Source of the DNA: Alviniconcha marisindica
Lineage: Eukaryota > Mollusca > Gastropoda > Provannidae
Length of the DNA stretch: 64,000 nucleotides
Reading direction: 5' to 3'
NCBI GenBank assembly: GCA_018857735.1
Contig: JABMCL010000714.1
Span: 762,001 to 826,000, forward strand
Shown in pieces: positions 13,921-28,900 of the stretch. The first letter of the stretch is position 1; every line of letters starts with the position of its first letter. Both the position numbers and the translations under genes were made by a program. The notes under the pieces are model-generated. The model saw only the letters and a list, made by a program, of their open reading frames with translations. It was not told the DNA's origin and did no database searches.

Positions 13921-16900
13921 TATAGCCACAATCATTATCACTTGATCTTTTTGTTGGGAATATATATATATACTATAGCCACAATCATTAGTCTGATTAT
14001 CCCAAAGCCAGTTTCATGTGGTATCTCTGTGTTTCCATACTAATGACCTTCCTACAAAGAGGACATGGAATCTTTGGTATGTGCAACAATCCTTGTGCAT
14101 GCTCAGCACATGGAAGTGAGACAGGCACTGACAAGTCTACTTAAGTGTTGATTCCAATGGTCTGAAAGAGTACATCAAACTGATGTGACTGGGTTTTGAA
14201 CATAGGATGTATGCTACCTGCTTTTACTGAGTGCATTATGCCAGACCCCTATTCCAAATGTCTGACAGATTAAAATGTGCTGAGTTTCACTTTTAGTTGC
14301 AAAGATTATAGCAATACAGACTTTGGCATTTGATGACACAGTACAGGAACAAAATGGGGGGGGGGGGGGGGGGTTAGAGATGTTTACTTGGTTAGACACT
14401 CAAGTTACAATAAAACTGCAAAGTTTGCTTTTAAAGTTAGCAAAAAAGATGTTCAAACACTGCACGCAGATTAGTCCCAGTCTTCTACTTTTGATACTCA
14501 AGTAATTTTAAGCTTTAAAATGAAGGTATGCTTTTAAATACAGAATCAGTAAAAATCAAAAATAGATACACTGGCAGTTTATCTTGAAATATACCTCTCG
14601 CAAATGTTTTCTGTATTCTTGTTGTCTTTCTGATTTTAGCTTTTGCTTGATTTGCTCATGATGCCCAATGGGTAAAAACTCTTCCTGAGAAGTCTCCTTC
14701 CACATCCGCCTTTTCTCTGCATCTCTAGCTGTGGACTGTTATTAATACCATTCATTTAAAGAAATATTCAAGTATAATGCTGATGAACAGATGACTAATA
14801 CAAAAAGATACTTTCCTGGAAACATAAGATTATCTGTTTGTTATTCTGACACTTGTTTTTATGACACTCAGGATCGGTTACTACAGTGCTAGAAACATGC
14901 AGGAAGTTACACAACAAAATCAGCTTATGTTAGGGGAAGTACTTTTGATGAAAAACAAATAGTAACATTTGAACATGACAGCATTTGGGTCAAACAAATA
15001 TTTCTGGTAGATGTACAGACATTTTATTTTATTTTTAAGTTTTAATTAACTCGTCTGTTGTATAAACATATTATATCATAAGTTGTCTTTATATTACAGG
15101 AAACATATTTGAATCCCAAAATTTACTAGAGACCAAACAAAGTAAAAAGAAAAAAGTAAAAAACAAAATTAAAAAAAAAGGCCTCTTGCAACTTGTCCAT
15201 TACCCTTGTGTGACAACTACACATTAAAAGATCTGCCGTAAAAATCAACCCACTCATTAGAATGCAAACCCAGCCACTTGTATGTACCTTCTTCAAAAAC
15301 TCCTGATACTCTCTCTTTTGCTCCTCCTCAATCACTCTCCTCTTCTGATCATAGCCACCCAGTGGCAGCGCATTTTCTGCTGACGGTTCCCGCCACGTGC
15401 GGTTGCTGATGTGCTTGGACTGAAGGTATAACAAGGAAACCATAACAATATTTTTCCTGTCAGGCAGGCCGAAGGAAATTGACACAATCTTCCATCATGT
15501 AGACATCTGAGAAAACGACGTCATGCAGCATAAGAACACTTCCCACAACTGTACCCTACAGTACAGCTATTTCAGCTGCAACTCGCATATGTATATATAT
15601 AATATAGAGAGTCCAATACAAGGACACAAGGATAGTTATCACCAGTGACATTAAAATGTACACAGGAATGTTCCCTCTGGAATGCACATGTTCCCTCTTC
15701 TTCTTCTTTTTTTTTCTTTTTTCCGGGGGGTGGGGGGGGGGCTTGTGGGGGGCTAAACTCTGGTAACTATCAGTACCAACTTATGGACAGCGTGAGGGGG
15801 AGGGGGAGGAAGGGAAGAGATCGAGACACCCAACCTGCTGAACAGCTGCCCAGAATTTTATCCTTATTTGATGATAGAGACAAATAACTATGAGGAACAC
15901 AACCAACAAAATCAGCTCTTGGTAGTCTGGACCATTATCGTCAGCTACATGTTCAAAAACATACTAGCTGAAATCTGTTGACATACTTCAGTCATGAATC
16001 ACTATTAATATCAAGGAAGAAACAAAAGCTCAGTATGCTGCACACAAAAGTTTATTCTGGCAATACTGTTACTGGAAAAGAACAGGATTTTCTAAAAACA
16101 TGACCACAGCCCAAACAAGTCCTCTGAGCATATATATTTGACAACAAGCAATTAAAGGACAAGCAGTGCACACTATAGCTACCTTGAGATATTCATTGTA
16201 TTCCCGATTCCTCTCAGCTTCCAATTCTTTTCTTTTGCCCTCATTCTTCCCAAGAGGCAAAAGCTTCTCTTGCGATGGCTCTCTCCAAGAACGATTTCCA
16301 GGATTCTGAGACTGTTGTAGGCAAAAATATTGATTACAATTTATAGCTTAAAAGCTCAAAATATGCAGGAATGCATTCACAAGTTCCGACACAAAACTAG
16401 ATAGCTAGTTACCCATCTTCTTTGCAAACAGACTGGGCACAACATCACAGAATATTGCCTTCACATAACATATTCATTATCATCCATGTTCACGAATGAA
16501 GCCTTGTGGTGTTATTTTAATACTATTCATACGCTAACTAAATCTAAAAGCAGTGTGGCACATTTTTAAGCCTCTGTACATATTCTAAGTCACTGCAAAG
16601 TAATATTTCACCTTTTGTATTACACATCTACATCAGAAAATCCTAATTACAACCAATAAAGAGAATAAAATAAACTCTCACTGCAAGTTCAAACTGCAAT
16701 GTCTAATATATAGTTATATGAAAGTGGTCACTTAGCCAAAGTGAGGCACACAATGTCTACAGCTACCTAACTGGAACAAACTGTCCACTAAAAAACTAAA
16801 AAACAATAAAAGAACAAACAAACAAAAAACAAAAAATGTTAGTAACTGCAGTAAGCTTAAAAACAACAAGATATAACTGGTATATCCCATGCCAACACCA

Positions 16901-19900
16901 TATTCCTGAACAGCCAAAGCAAAAAGCATAAACATGTTTGCCCTTAAAGATGTAGGAATCACTCATTTCAAAACTCAAAAAAATGAATTTGTGACCATAG
17001 ATTATTAGCATTTAAAAAATAATAATAAGTGGACTTCCATGTTTCATCATTCATTGCACTTTACACACACAAAATCACAATGGGACTGGTGGCCCATTTT
17101 TTGTTTGTTTGTGGTTTGTTTTTGCATATGCTTCATTTTTATTATTATACAGGTCTCATTTGTCTGGATCAAAGTGGAACTTGACCTGTAACATTTTGTT
17201 GTAGTCTTCCTGGCGTTCCTTTTGCAGCTGCTGGTGAGTCCTCTCATACTGACCCAGCTGTAGAGGGTGCTCAGCTGATGCAGTTTCTGGAATTTCCCAT
17301 TCTCTTCTTCCCAATTTCCCTCTCCCTGCAGACTGAGGGGGTTGAATATTCCAGAACAAATTCAACTTCCAACACTCTTTACGGAACTAAAAAGATTTGA
17401 AGGCAGCTGTGAACCAGCCTACAGTAGCCTTTCTACTCAATTCATAGTAATATCCTGTCAGGTTTCGTGCACTGTTCAGTAATTCAAAACTTCACAGTAA
17501 AAAAATTCAAACCAACTATCCAGTCACTACCAACTGTCTAATCCTGGTTTCATCCATTTCATTCTAAGGAACTGAGCAAAGGGTGCCCACAAACTACTGC
17601 ACTTTTTAACCAGGTGGGGTGGGGGAAAGGATGCCTGCAAATTACTGACACTTGAATCAGGTGAAGAAGACTGCTCAAAACTGTCCAGTGATACAATGTT
17701 GTTGCGGCCCCATCCGCTCCACCCAAAGACAAACAGTTTATTCACATGTGTCAATCATCTTTCACTAGTTTCACCTGGTATAAACGTAACTGTCTTTATA
17801 GTCATTTCAAACTTGTCAGGCAATGTGCATCTTAATCTGCAAACATTTTGCTCAGTGGCAATGAGGGATGTTAATCCTGGCCAACTGACTCGGTTTTTGA
17901 CATGGTAAAACTCTTTGGAGAATGATACCTTGTCTCTCATTTCCTGATACTCTCTCTTTCTGTCATCTGCCAGCCTCTTTCTGGCAGCTTCGCGGCTGTC
18001 CTCAGAATCGGGGACAGCTTTGCCCTCCCTTGGCTCATTCCACTGTCGACGCACCCCTTGTTCATGGTGCTCCTCTTTTTGCTGACACAACAATTTTAAC
18101 ATGTACAGCAAAGACAAATCATTTGGGACTTAAGACTGACAACCCTCCCCTACACCCAAAACAACTGATTTTTCACATGTACCAACACTTTTTTCTCACA
18201 CCTTTATGATTTATTGCAAGATAAGAAGCAACATGTTTGTATGTCTTTATATGTAGATAAGCTGGATCAGTCACTAGGAAACTCTTTTCAACGCCATATG
18301 ACATCATTTTGTTGTTGTTGTATTCAGTAAAATAAAAAGGTTGTTGTTGCCTTCTCTTCTTAGTCTTTAAAAAAAAAAAATCAAATAAATATTCATTTAT
18401 ATATATTATATATATATATTACTGGAGGAGGAGGGGGGGGGGGGGGGGGGGGGGAGGGGCTGACACTGTCAATCATAATGGTATATGCTGACTGATAAGC
18501 ACCTGTTGAAGAAATGTCTGCATCTCCTGCCTGCGCTCAGCCTGCAGCTTTTTCTTCTGCTGCTCATACATGTTGGTTGATGACTGAGGATCTTCCTTCA
18601 TCTTTTGGGGCTTTCGGTCTGTGCTTTCAGCACTGATTGCCTACGTGAAAAAGTGAGTCATTTTCTCCTATAGTCAGTTCACTACTTGTAGGTCACATGA
18701 ATGAAACTCCACCACTTGCAGACAATGAGCACGCACATTATAAAGTTTTGAAAAGCTAAAAAAAATTATAAAAAAATTAAGGGAATCGCAGTTCTTTCTT
18801 TAACACACCCTGGAATATACCATAATTATCTCATCAAACCAAAATGAAAGTGCTTAAAGTATGCAGAGAGCATGGCCTCAAATCAAGTGGGATAGAAGGG
18901 AAGTGTTAAAACTTTTTCAGTAGAAGTGAGAGACATCAGCAAGTGGTTAGTAGTTAACACATGAGCAAGCAAATCCAGTTTCAAACTGAATGGAACAGTT
19001 AGTTAGTTCTTGAATTTTAACATCCCGTCAACTGCACTGGGTCACCTCAGGATGAACTGAGCAAGCGTATGACAACAAAATGTCAGCCCAGGAGGCATGA
19101 ATACCTCATAGCTCCAGGATCAGATTTCCATGAGCTAACAAGGGTTACCACTTAATCAACATTAGTAGTAATAGTGCACAAGGTGATACCCAAGCATACC
19201 TCGACCCAAACAAAGACTATAAAATCCGCAAACAAATGCAAAAGCAAGTCATTAGTATCAGGTTTACTCGCTTGACTCGAGTGCAGGAAACTGGAACAAA
19301 GCCTGACAACCCTCTAAAACGGCATGCCTCAGAAATGCAAAAAGCAGGAGCAAGACAATCAAGGAGGTCAACGCAAGACTAGCTAATACTGAGCTTTTGA
19401 CCCAAAGCTTCTTCCAAAAGAGGTGAGGCTGGGGTCAGAGGACTACCTGAGAGGTCCCATGCATTTCCTTCCACAAGTCTCTGTAATCCAGCTCCTCTAT
19501 CTTTTTCTCTGCTCGCCTCACTGTGGCCTCCAAGTCCACGCCAGCACCCTTGGGCTTGGAGCCAGGGTACTGGCTGTCATAGCTGCGAGTGTCAGTGGCA
19601 CGGGGTGCAGGTGCAGGTGTAGGTGAGTGGACACGCGGTGAGGGCTACAGCACAGCACACAGTGCAAAAACATCAGGCAGTGTCAACAACAACAGGGAAA
19701 GGAAACAAAAGTACAGCAAAACTTCTAAAGATAAAAAAATAAAAAAATAACATACATTAAATAATCTTGACTCTATGCATCTGCTGCATGCCAGGACCCA
19801 ATGTACAAGTAAAAGGAAATGTCACTTTCAAATAAATCACATAGATATATAAACAAAATAAATAACAACAGAAGCATGTGCACGAAAAAAAATGGGGAAA

Positions 19901-22900
19901 AAAGTATGTTTTCAGCCATAGAGACTTTTTTTTAAACATGGGTGAAATTAATTATTTTAAACATAATGCCTCATCCAAAGTAATCAGGTAAAAAGGTAAA
20001 AAAAGATACAACAAAGACAAAGCACAAATGCTCTGAGTTTCTCACACTGAAACTTGGAAAACAGAAACTGCAAATTTTAAGTACAAGCCCAAATCATTAA
20101 AAAAGCCTCTTCTTTTTCAATCTTTCTTTTTTTTGCATTATCTTGTCCGGGCATATAAAAACTGCATCATGTTTGAACTCAACTGGATTAATTTTAATGG
20201 GAAAAAAGCCTTCAATTTGACATTTCTGATGTCACTATGACCTTAAATAGGTAGGTCACTGTGCTAGGTATTCTTAAGGTCAAGGAAAGTTTTGCAAGGG
20301 CATCTGTTCACTAACGTTGGTCATTTTAAATGCATATGCATGGCTTGCATATTTTACGCAAGTCAAAAACAGGACTTAACAGTCTGATATGCTTTCATCT
20401 TGAAAATAATGTTAAATGATAAATCAAAACATGTCTACTAAAATGAACAGAAAATACTCTGACTAGTAATTAGTATGAAGTATCTTTAGAAACTAAAGTC
20501 AAAACAAAAAGAGAAACAAAGCTATGAAAAAAATATGCATAACAAACAGGTACACATTTTGATTTTGATTTTTTTTTTTTATCCTTATGGAATATATGGA
20601 AAGTTTCACTTTGAAAAAATTTAAGAAAAATGCCAGACATACCTAAAGAAATGTCTGATAGACATGCATAAAATACAAAAGAAGAACAGAACTAAAAAAG
20701 CAAGAAAAAAAATTGAGAGAATAAAAAAAGATGGACAAAAGCAGTACAAAGATGTGTTTTTGCAGTTATTGTGCAATTAGACAATCAGTGGAACCTGATT
20801 AATCTAGACATGTTGGTCTCCACTACATATATATATATATATATATTTCTATTCATGAATTAATTTTCAAATAGATGAATTACATTATTCATTTTTAATT
20901 ACATTATTCATTTTTAATTAGCATAGACATAATGAAGATAAACATTCCATATAATCTAGGTCTCTAGCAGTCAAAGACAACATTATTGCAGAATTATCAA
21001 GTGCAGTCCCTTCGCAACTTGAACTCAAATTTAATGACTGTCAGACTCAATCACCCTTTTCAAATGCTTAAACTGTTAAAGTGAAACAGGTGATTAATTA
21101 CACTAATTTAAACAGTATTCGTTCTGTCCAGATTTTTAGTGAGATTTATGGTCTGGTGCCCATCTGCATACAAGATCTGCCAAATGGGTTTCCCGATAAC
21201 AGTATCATAAGTGTCTGGTCATTACACTGCTGTGAAAATACATCTGGATCCTGGGGCTCTTGATTGCTTACATATGTCCAGATGAAAAAGGTTCCACCAT
21301 ACATGTATATAATATTTGAAACTAATGGCAGCTGATGTTAGTTAGAGTTCAGATTATTTCAAACCAATATGAAATGGTTGGCTCTTCCATATGAGCATCC
21401 AAACTCCACAGAAACAACAATGAGTAACAACTGGGAGGGGAAAATCCAATCAAAGCTAGAACTGGGAGGGGAAAATCCAATCAAAGCTAGAACTGGGAGG
21501 GAAAAATCCAATCAAAGCTAGAACTGGGAGGGGAAAATCCAATCAAAGCTAGAACTGGGAAGGGAAAATCCAATCAAAGCTAGAACTGGGAGGGGAAAAT
21601 CCAATCAAAGCTAGAACTGGGAGGGAAAATCCAATCAAAGCTAGAACTGGGAGGGGAAAATCCAATCAAAGCTAGAACTGGGAGGGGAAAATCCAATCAA
21701 AGCTAGAACTGGGAAGGGAAAATCCAATCAAAACTACAATCAGCCAAATCAACAGCTGAACAGTGAGTATATAGTTCCACAGCCACCTGTGACTGAAACA
21801 CCTCAATGAGAACACTAGCACAGCAGTCCTGCCAGTAACTAGTATATAACAGCAGGCAAACCTGTAGCGATCAGATTAAGCAAATTAAGCTGACAAACTA
21901 GGTTCTAGACTACATAAGCCCTCCCCTGGCTCAGCACCACTGTGTAACAGAGAATCATCAGGCTGACTGTTTTTCAAAGCTCACAGATTATTTCCTGTTC
22001 ACAGTACACATGCTGACTGTAACTGCTTCAGAAATTCAGCATGACCTGTTTACAGCCCTACATGACAATATAAGTACCACACTTGGTTGTTAAAATATAA
22101 CACCTTAACTAACTTACGAGAAAAACAACCACACAAAACAAAACTAAACCCAAGCAGACAACTTCAGCAATGAAAGCACTTCAATGTGGTTATTTCCATA
22201 TGTTCACATACAAAAGTAAAAACTTTTAATATATATCAGTAATACAACAACTGACTAAAATAATCGGGAACATGCAACTTCTACATACCACAAAAATGAA
22301 GAAAAATGTTAAAAGTCTACCGAACTGCTGGACTGTTAGCAGCATAAAAAGTTATTTACCAAGTTTTTTATTTATTCTATTCTATCTTCTTGCTTAATGT
22401 CCTCAGATGCTAAACAGCATATTAGGGACAAATTTTATTAATTGAATGATTACTAGGTTATATAACCATGAATATCATATGGTATAATACAGGTGGTAGA
22501 AGGAGTACAGCTTAAGTGTATTAAAAAACGTGGTAGTCTTGTTATGATATACACTTTACGTAGCAGCTACATAACAGCACCTGATGCTGTTTAAGACCTG
22601 ATGCTGCTTAAGAGTGGAGTTTTTGTGTACTTTTTTTCTCGGGGGGGGGGGGGGGGGGGTGGGGGGGGGGGGGGGGATTTAACAAAGTTCATCAAATGGT
22701 GACTGGATATTAGAAAGGATATTTGAATTTTACCAGGGATTTTCAAACTTCATCAACAGCTCTCCTCAGTACAGTAACTGTATAATGTGTATTCTGACCT
22801 CAGAAAATAGAAACTTCATCAATGGACCCCCCCCCCCAACCCCTCACCCCACCCCACCCTGAAAAAGGTTCAATGCTCTATAAGTCTGCTCACTAAGAAA

Positions 22901-25900
22901 AGACACAAAACACAGCTTAAAATATTTTGTTAAATGATATCAGGAAAATATGAAATGTACTTCACAGATTTCTTCTGGTTTAAAGATACAAGGCCAGATC
23001 AGATACAGTATCCCCAAAGATGGCATAACAGAAGCGGCATCTGATCTTGGTTCCTGAGGTATTTAACATGCTGAGACTAGGACATTCTTTCTGGTTAAAT
23101 GCTATACACAGCTAGATATGACATAATCACAACGTACATGTATTGCAGGTAGTTCACCAGCAACTTACAGAAAGCTCTGGTTATACATACAGTGTGTCAG
23201 TTTTGAAGCGAATGAATTCAAAAAAGCAAAGCCCCTTCGATCCAGGCCACAATACCTTATTGTGTATTTTCTCCCACAGCTCATCATATTCCTTCCATTC
23301 TAGTCTCTTTTCCGCGCGTGCAACCAGAGCTTCCAAATTTAACTTCTTCGCCCCCCTTCCAGGGCTCAAGTGCTCCGCTCTTCTCCATGGCTTTTTCTAA
23401 CACACCCACAAACACAACACCCTCAGACTCTGTGCACCATTCTGTAGTGTGGTTCACATAAAAATAAAACAGACTGAGACAACGATGGCATGTCTTGAAA
23501 ATCAAAACCTGTACAAATTCACAGAAGTGTTGCTGTTCACAAAAGTGTTACTTTTTTCCATCTGTTTTTTCTAACAATGCAGCCAAACAAGATGATAAAT
23601 ATTCCAGAAATTGGTTGAAACTTCATCTCTTGGTGCAACAACATTTTGCCTAGCTATAGTGTAACCACTTGAAACTAACATGAAATTGATGAATGAACTT
23701 CAAACGCTATAATGCATACATCCATGGAAAGTAATTCAGTACATTCATGAATTATACTGGCTCCAGCTTTTGTACAATTATTTCATCTCAGTTCCTTCTC
23801 CTCTGCTGCTGCCTTAACTTCAAACAAACTAAGAATGGCAGTTCCTTGCAGCAAGTCTTAACTCTCTTCACACTTGGATTGTAACATTTGCAATGGCAGA
23901 GAAAAACGTATGCAGTTAAATGCTTACACACTGTAGGTTCCATAATCAAAAGCTGCCAAAAAGGCAACACTAAGTCCTGTAAACCAACCAGCACCGAGAA
24001 GTATCATTCATTCAGCACAGCTGACCATGACCTAAACCTAAATTAGGTAATCATCTAACTCTTGTGCGAGAGACACAGAAGAACAAAACATGACGCAGCA
24101 GCCTGTCCCCTACCTGCCCATGTATTCGCTCCCACAACTTGTTATACTCTTCCTCATCCTGACGAGCCACCTCACGCTGAACCAAAGCCTCAATATCATA
24201 TTTACCACCACTGCGGTTGCTGATTTTGCTGGCCAGCCATGGTGAGTAATCCTTTAATTCAATCACAACCAACGTTAGTGCAGTATCGAACACACCCTTG
24301 ATTGAAAACATTAACGTCATCAAAGGCATTAATGAAAAAGGCTTCTTAATTGCTTGTGCACACAGAATTGAAAGAAGTGGAGTATGTGTGAGATCAGTAA
24401 CAATTAGAATTATGACTTTAGGGTGAATGAAAGGTGCAGAGTGAAAAGCACACACACACACACAAAAAGAGAGTTAACAATGCATAGTTTGTATATTCTG
24501 AGAATCCCAGAACATTGATATATTCAGATGAACTTAAATAAATGCAGTCTAAGAATTCACAAATAAAGCTGATGATAATTCACCACATCAAACAGAAAGT
24601 ATACACAGCACTAAATACTGATATTATCATGAAGAAGTAGATGAACCACAATGAATGGATGAGTTAGTTCTTGAATTTTAAAATCCCACCATCCGCATAA
24701 CAGCACCTGAGGATGAATGTGAGCCAACCAAGGAAGGAAGGAACTAGGTTTTTAATACCCAGTCAACAAATGATTGCTACATCAGGGCAAAATGTCAGCA
24801 AACCAAAAAAAATAAAACATTTCCATAAAGTTTCATGTAATTCCACATTCTGTACCTGGACATCATTTAACATAGAACTAAAAGTACGGAAAAATGCGTT
24901 CAACCTTTCAGTAAACTTAAAACACCAGGGCCACAGTGAAAAGAAACAGGCTAAACAAAGGCATGTATAAATAATCATCTGCCACCAAAAACAACAACAA
25001 CAAACAGCACACTTGCCCATCACCAAATTACACAAACTACTGTCAGTAACATTACACCATCACCATGTGCAAACATTTGCTGGTCTCTAAAATACAGGAA
25101 TATATTTTATCAGTGATGTTACACTGTCACCATCTGCAGATAACAGACAAATGTGTCATTTTTTAACAAGAGGCAAAAAAGTGCATCTGTCATATGACTA
25201 CTAAGTTACAGAGATCAACTGAAAAACAACAACAACAAAAACTGTGATGACACACAAAGACAAAAAGGCTGACATACATATAATGTACAAAACCACACTT
25301 GTTTTTGTTGTACTAAACCATGACTTGAAGCATAAAAAACAAACACATACCCCCACCCACCCACCCATAAAAAAAAGGCAAAGAAGCAAACCTAGCAAAT
25401 AAGGAAATCTGAAGACAACAGGGCACTGGGCAAGGGTATGGCGGATGGGAGGACAGTTTGCACAATTCTACACAGCAGCAGCAATCACAAGTTTTATGAT
25501 GGAGAAAGCAACTTAGTGGTTACAGCAACAAAAACAGAAAAGGAAAAAGAAAGGAAAAAAGGTCCCCCCCCCCCCCCCCCCCCCCAGCTTCTTGTATTGC
25601 TAGAAAGTAATGCTGAACCCCAAAGCTTTTCTAAAAAAAACATGTTTTGACCAACAGTAGGTCAAAGAATTGCAGATTTTGTGTTCAGCAGCTCAGCTGA
25701 TTTTCCATCAAACACCAGTGAGGTTGTGGACAGTGACAGGCAAGTTATGACACTTGATTGTTGTTTGTAATCCAATAATTGATTTTCCATCAAACACCAG
25801 TGAGGTTGTGGACAGTGACAGGCAAGTTATGACACTTGATTGTTGTTTGTAATCCAATAATTGATAGTCGTGGAACTTATTTTCTAAATTAAATATAAAA

Positions 25901-28900
25901 TGAACAAAGCTTTATAAAAACAAAGTCCATAATTCTATTTTGGTTCCTTCTGCCTGTTGGACAAATCATGTTTCCGGAAGGCCAACTACTCTAGGCTACA
26001 GACTGTTTGCATCCATCTGCCCAAAGCATGTAGTTACAACCAGACTGTCATATGACTACAAATAATTTGGCAAAACTTGTCATTTTTTTCAAAAACCAGG
26101 CAAAACAGCAAGCATTAACTTTCCTTACAGTTAGGCTCAATCAACAGGCTAAAAGAATAAATTTTAAAAAGTGAAAAAGAAAAATAATTCTCTAAACAAA
26201 CTACATCAGCACATTAAAAAAAAATGATGCACAGAGTAAAAAGCACTGCTCCTCAAGCAGAAAGGGAATCTGTTTAAAAGTCGAATCTAATCCTTTGCTA
26301 CCTGGGAGTGCATTTTGGACCACAATTTCTTGTAACTGGCGTCGTCATCTTCAAGATGGGAGAGAACCGTGCGGCTGTTGACTGGACCTCTAACATGCTG
26401 AACAAGAGTACAGGGCAGAGCATCAGAACAAGTTGCAGTCTCATTCTTCATCACTTTGGGGTGGGGAGGCCCAGGGGAGGGGGGGGGGGGTTGTGGTGGG
26501 GTTGTAAGACACAAAATGAAAGATACACGGACTGCCAGCATAAGTTGTTGCCTGACTCTTAAGAAGATATGGTACAGAGATAACAAAAGGTCAAACAGAA
26601 TCAGAAGAAACAATATCTGCACACAAATCTATGACAGTATGCAGCAAGCTGAACTGACCATCTTGTACTGTATGTATATCAGCCACAAGCATTTCATTCT
26701 TCTGCTATATTCTATTCAGTTAGAGTAAGGCAAGTTAGGTTAGTGTCAGTATCCATCACAAATGTGATACACTAAAGTGATAAAAACAGGCTAAAAAAAT
26801 ATTTCTTTTAAATGATGTAAGGGGAACCAGTTTGATACACTTCAAGAAGCTGGGGAGAAAGTTCACCTCTAATCAAAACTGCCTTTAATTTTTTTAATTT
26901 TTTCACACAATTTGTTAGCCCCCTCCAACTTGCAAGACCCACTTATCTTACACTATGTAGTTTTCTTTTGTGACTTTTGATTGTACCAAAACTTAGCATA
27001 TTAAAAATCAGTATTCAGCTTTTCCAAAACATAGATTTTGAGCATCAATACCTAACTACATGAAGGCAACGAGGGCACCCCCCTACATGAGGGCATCCCC
27101 CTCCCCACCCCACCACCAAAAGAATCCCTTAAAAATGCTGAACCACACTATTATTACTCATAATTATGTCAAGCCCTTGTTTCATCCATTTTTTTCTTAC
27201 CCGCATGTGAGTCAACATACTCAAACACACAGTTAAGTATAAAATTTAATATGTCCAACATACTACTGAATTTTGATGTAAGAAATGCAAACTGGCCAAA
27301 ATTAGTGATAAATGGTACAGAAAGTGTTGAAAAACAGAAAAAGAACTGACACAACATGACAAGACAGTAATAAACTGTAGTGTGAATATAAAATACTGAA
27401 CACCCCATGAATACTGCTGAACAGACATTAAAAATAAAATGAAGTCGAAAGTATTTTTTACTACTAAATGTGTTTACACAGAATGTTTACAACTGCAAAC
27501 ATTCTCATCCAAAAGAAAAGACAGACATAAAAACATACACATGCACACAGAGACTTACTAATGTACACACTTTTTCAAAGACCACACACACAGGCACACA
27601 TATTATTATGTGTGTGTGTGTGTGTGTTTGTGTGTACTTGGACATGCACACACTTATGTGCACACTTCTTATTAATTTCTGCACTGTCAAAAGCAGGTAC
27701 CTCTCTCAAATTTCCTCTGGTTTAAATATCTGGTTACAACCCAAAACACTCATGCCATGGTAGATGCATTTTTAGCACCTCACAAACACTTCATATGAGT
27801 CTTCTTCTTTTCTTCTTGTCTTTTTTTTTATAGTGAAACTAAATCAGATAATTTACAAAGGCAAAACAACAAACCAGAACTGTTTCAAGTACATCTGTCA
27901 AAAATGGTTTTAAAATGCCTGGTATTTCCCAGTCATTTTTCACAAGTCAGAACTCTAATAACATTCTGGTCTTCAAAACGAGTTAACACATGCAAAACAG
28001 TACAGCAGTAATGGTGCCAATCACATAATTTTTTTGCAACATGGATAAAATCAAGAACGTTTCAAAACATCATCTCAACAGTCACCAACAACAAAACCAG
28101 CAATAGCATATTATGCGTTACTGCCTTGAGTTTGGAAGCCAAATAACGGAGATAGTCTTGGTGGCGCTCCTTGCGTAGTCTGGCACGAGTTTCCTCATAG
28201 CCGCCTAGTGGAAGACCTAGGTGTTCAAGGGACTTGACTCTCAGAATCTTGTTGTACACCTGTGCACCTGGCTTTGCAAGTTCATGAACAGTTTTGCCTA
28301 AACATACCTCACAACTACTACAGGTTTAAAAACTCAGCATTCATGCCCAGGAAGTACACTGAAGTCATTATGCTGAGCTCTGAATCCCAAAAATGCTTAC
28401 ATACATAACACTTCAAGAAATTTTCATAAAAATCAGATACTCATTTTAGACCTAAAACTCTGAAAATGCAAAACAGCTGTTGTGATAATTCCATACCAAA
28501 TAAAAAGGTGAAGAAACAAACTACTGTGGATATTTCTCACAAGATTCATCTACTCCTTATTGCCTTTCAACCACAATGCACAGCATACACTCAAATTTGA
28601 CTGAAAAACCCTGCTGGAGCAATGTGAACCACTACAGTTTATTATGCCAGCACAAACGCAGCAACAAGTTAACTTCTACAGATACTGAGATCAGTTTGCA
28701 ACAATAGCAATACGCCTATAATTTATCACAGCCAGTCTGACAGAAAAGGAAATTATAGAGGATGGAAGCAGGAAGGGCAAAAAAATAGAGAGAGAAAAGA
28801 CAGAACAATAAAACCTGGCACTGTACACTTCACTACCTGTGATGGTTGTCTAGGTGAAGTGGATGCTAATCCCAAACGTGGCACATCTCTTGGATTATTT

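Larger units (their letters stand above)
19645..23255 (-). other. CSPP1-like intron, 3.6 kb
   Basis: AT-rich, CpG-poor. Holds the 31 bp minisatellite at 21429-21738 and the broken G run at 22641-22676. No exon of either repeat class was seen. Confidence 0.55.

Noticed and set aside
19423..19626. Plus-strand frame of 67 codons
   Set aside because: Antisense shadow of exon 15; the minus strand has consensus splice sites and a repeat-class match.
21429..21738. CRISPR array
   Set aside because: The 31 bp units are directly adjacent with no unique spacers, and the genome is eukaryotic.
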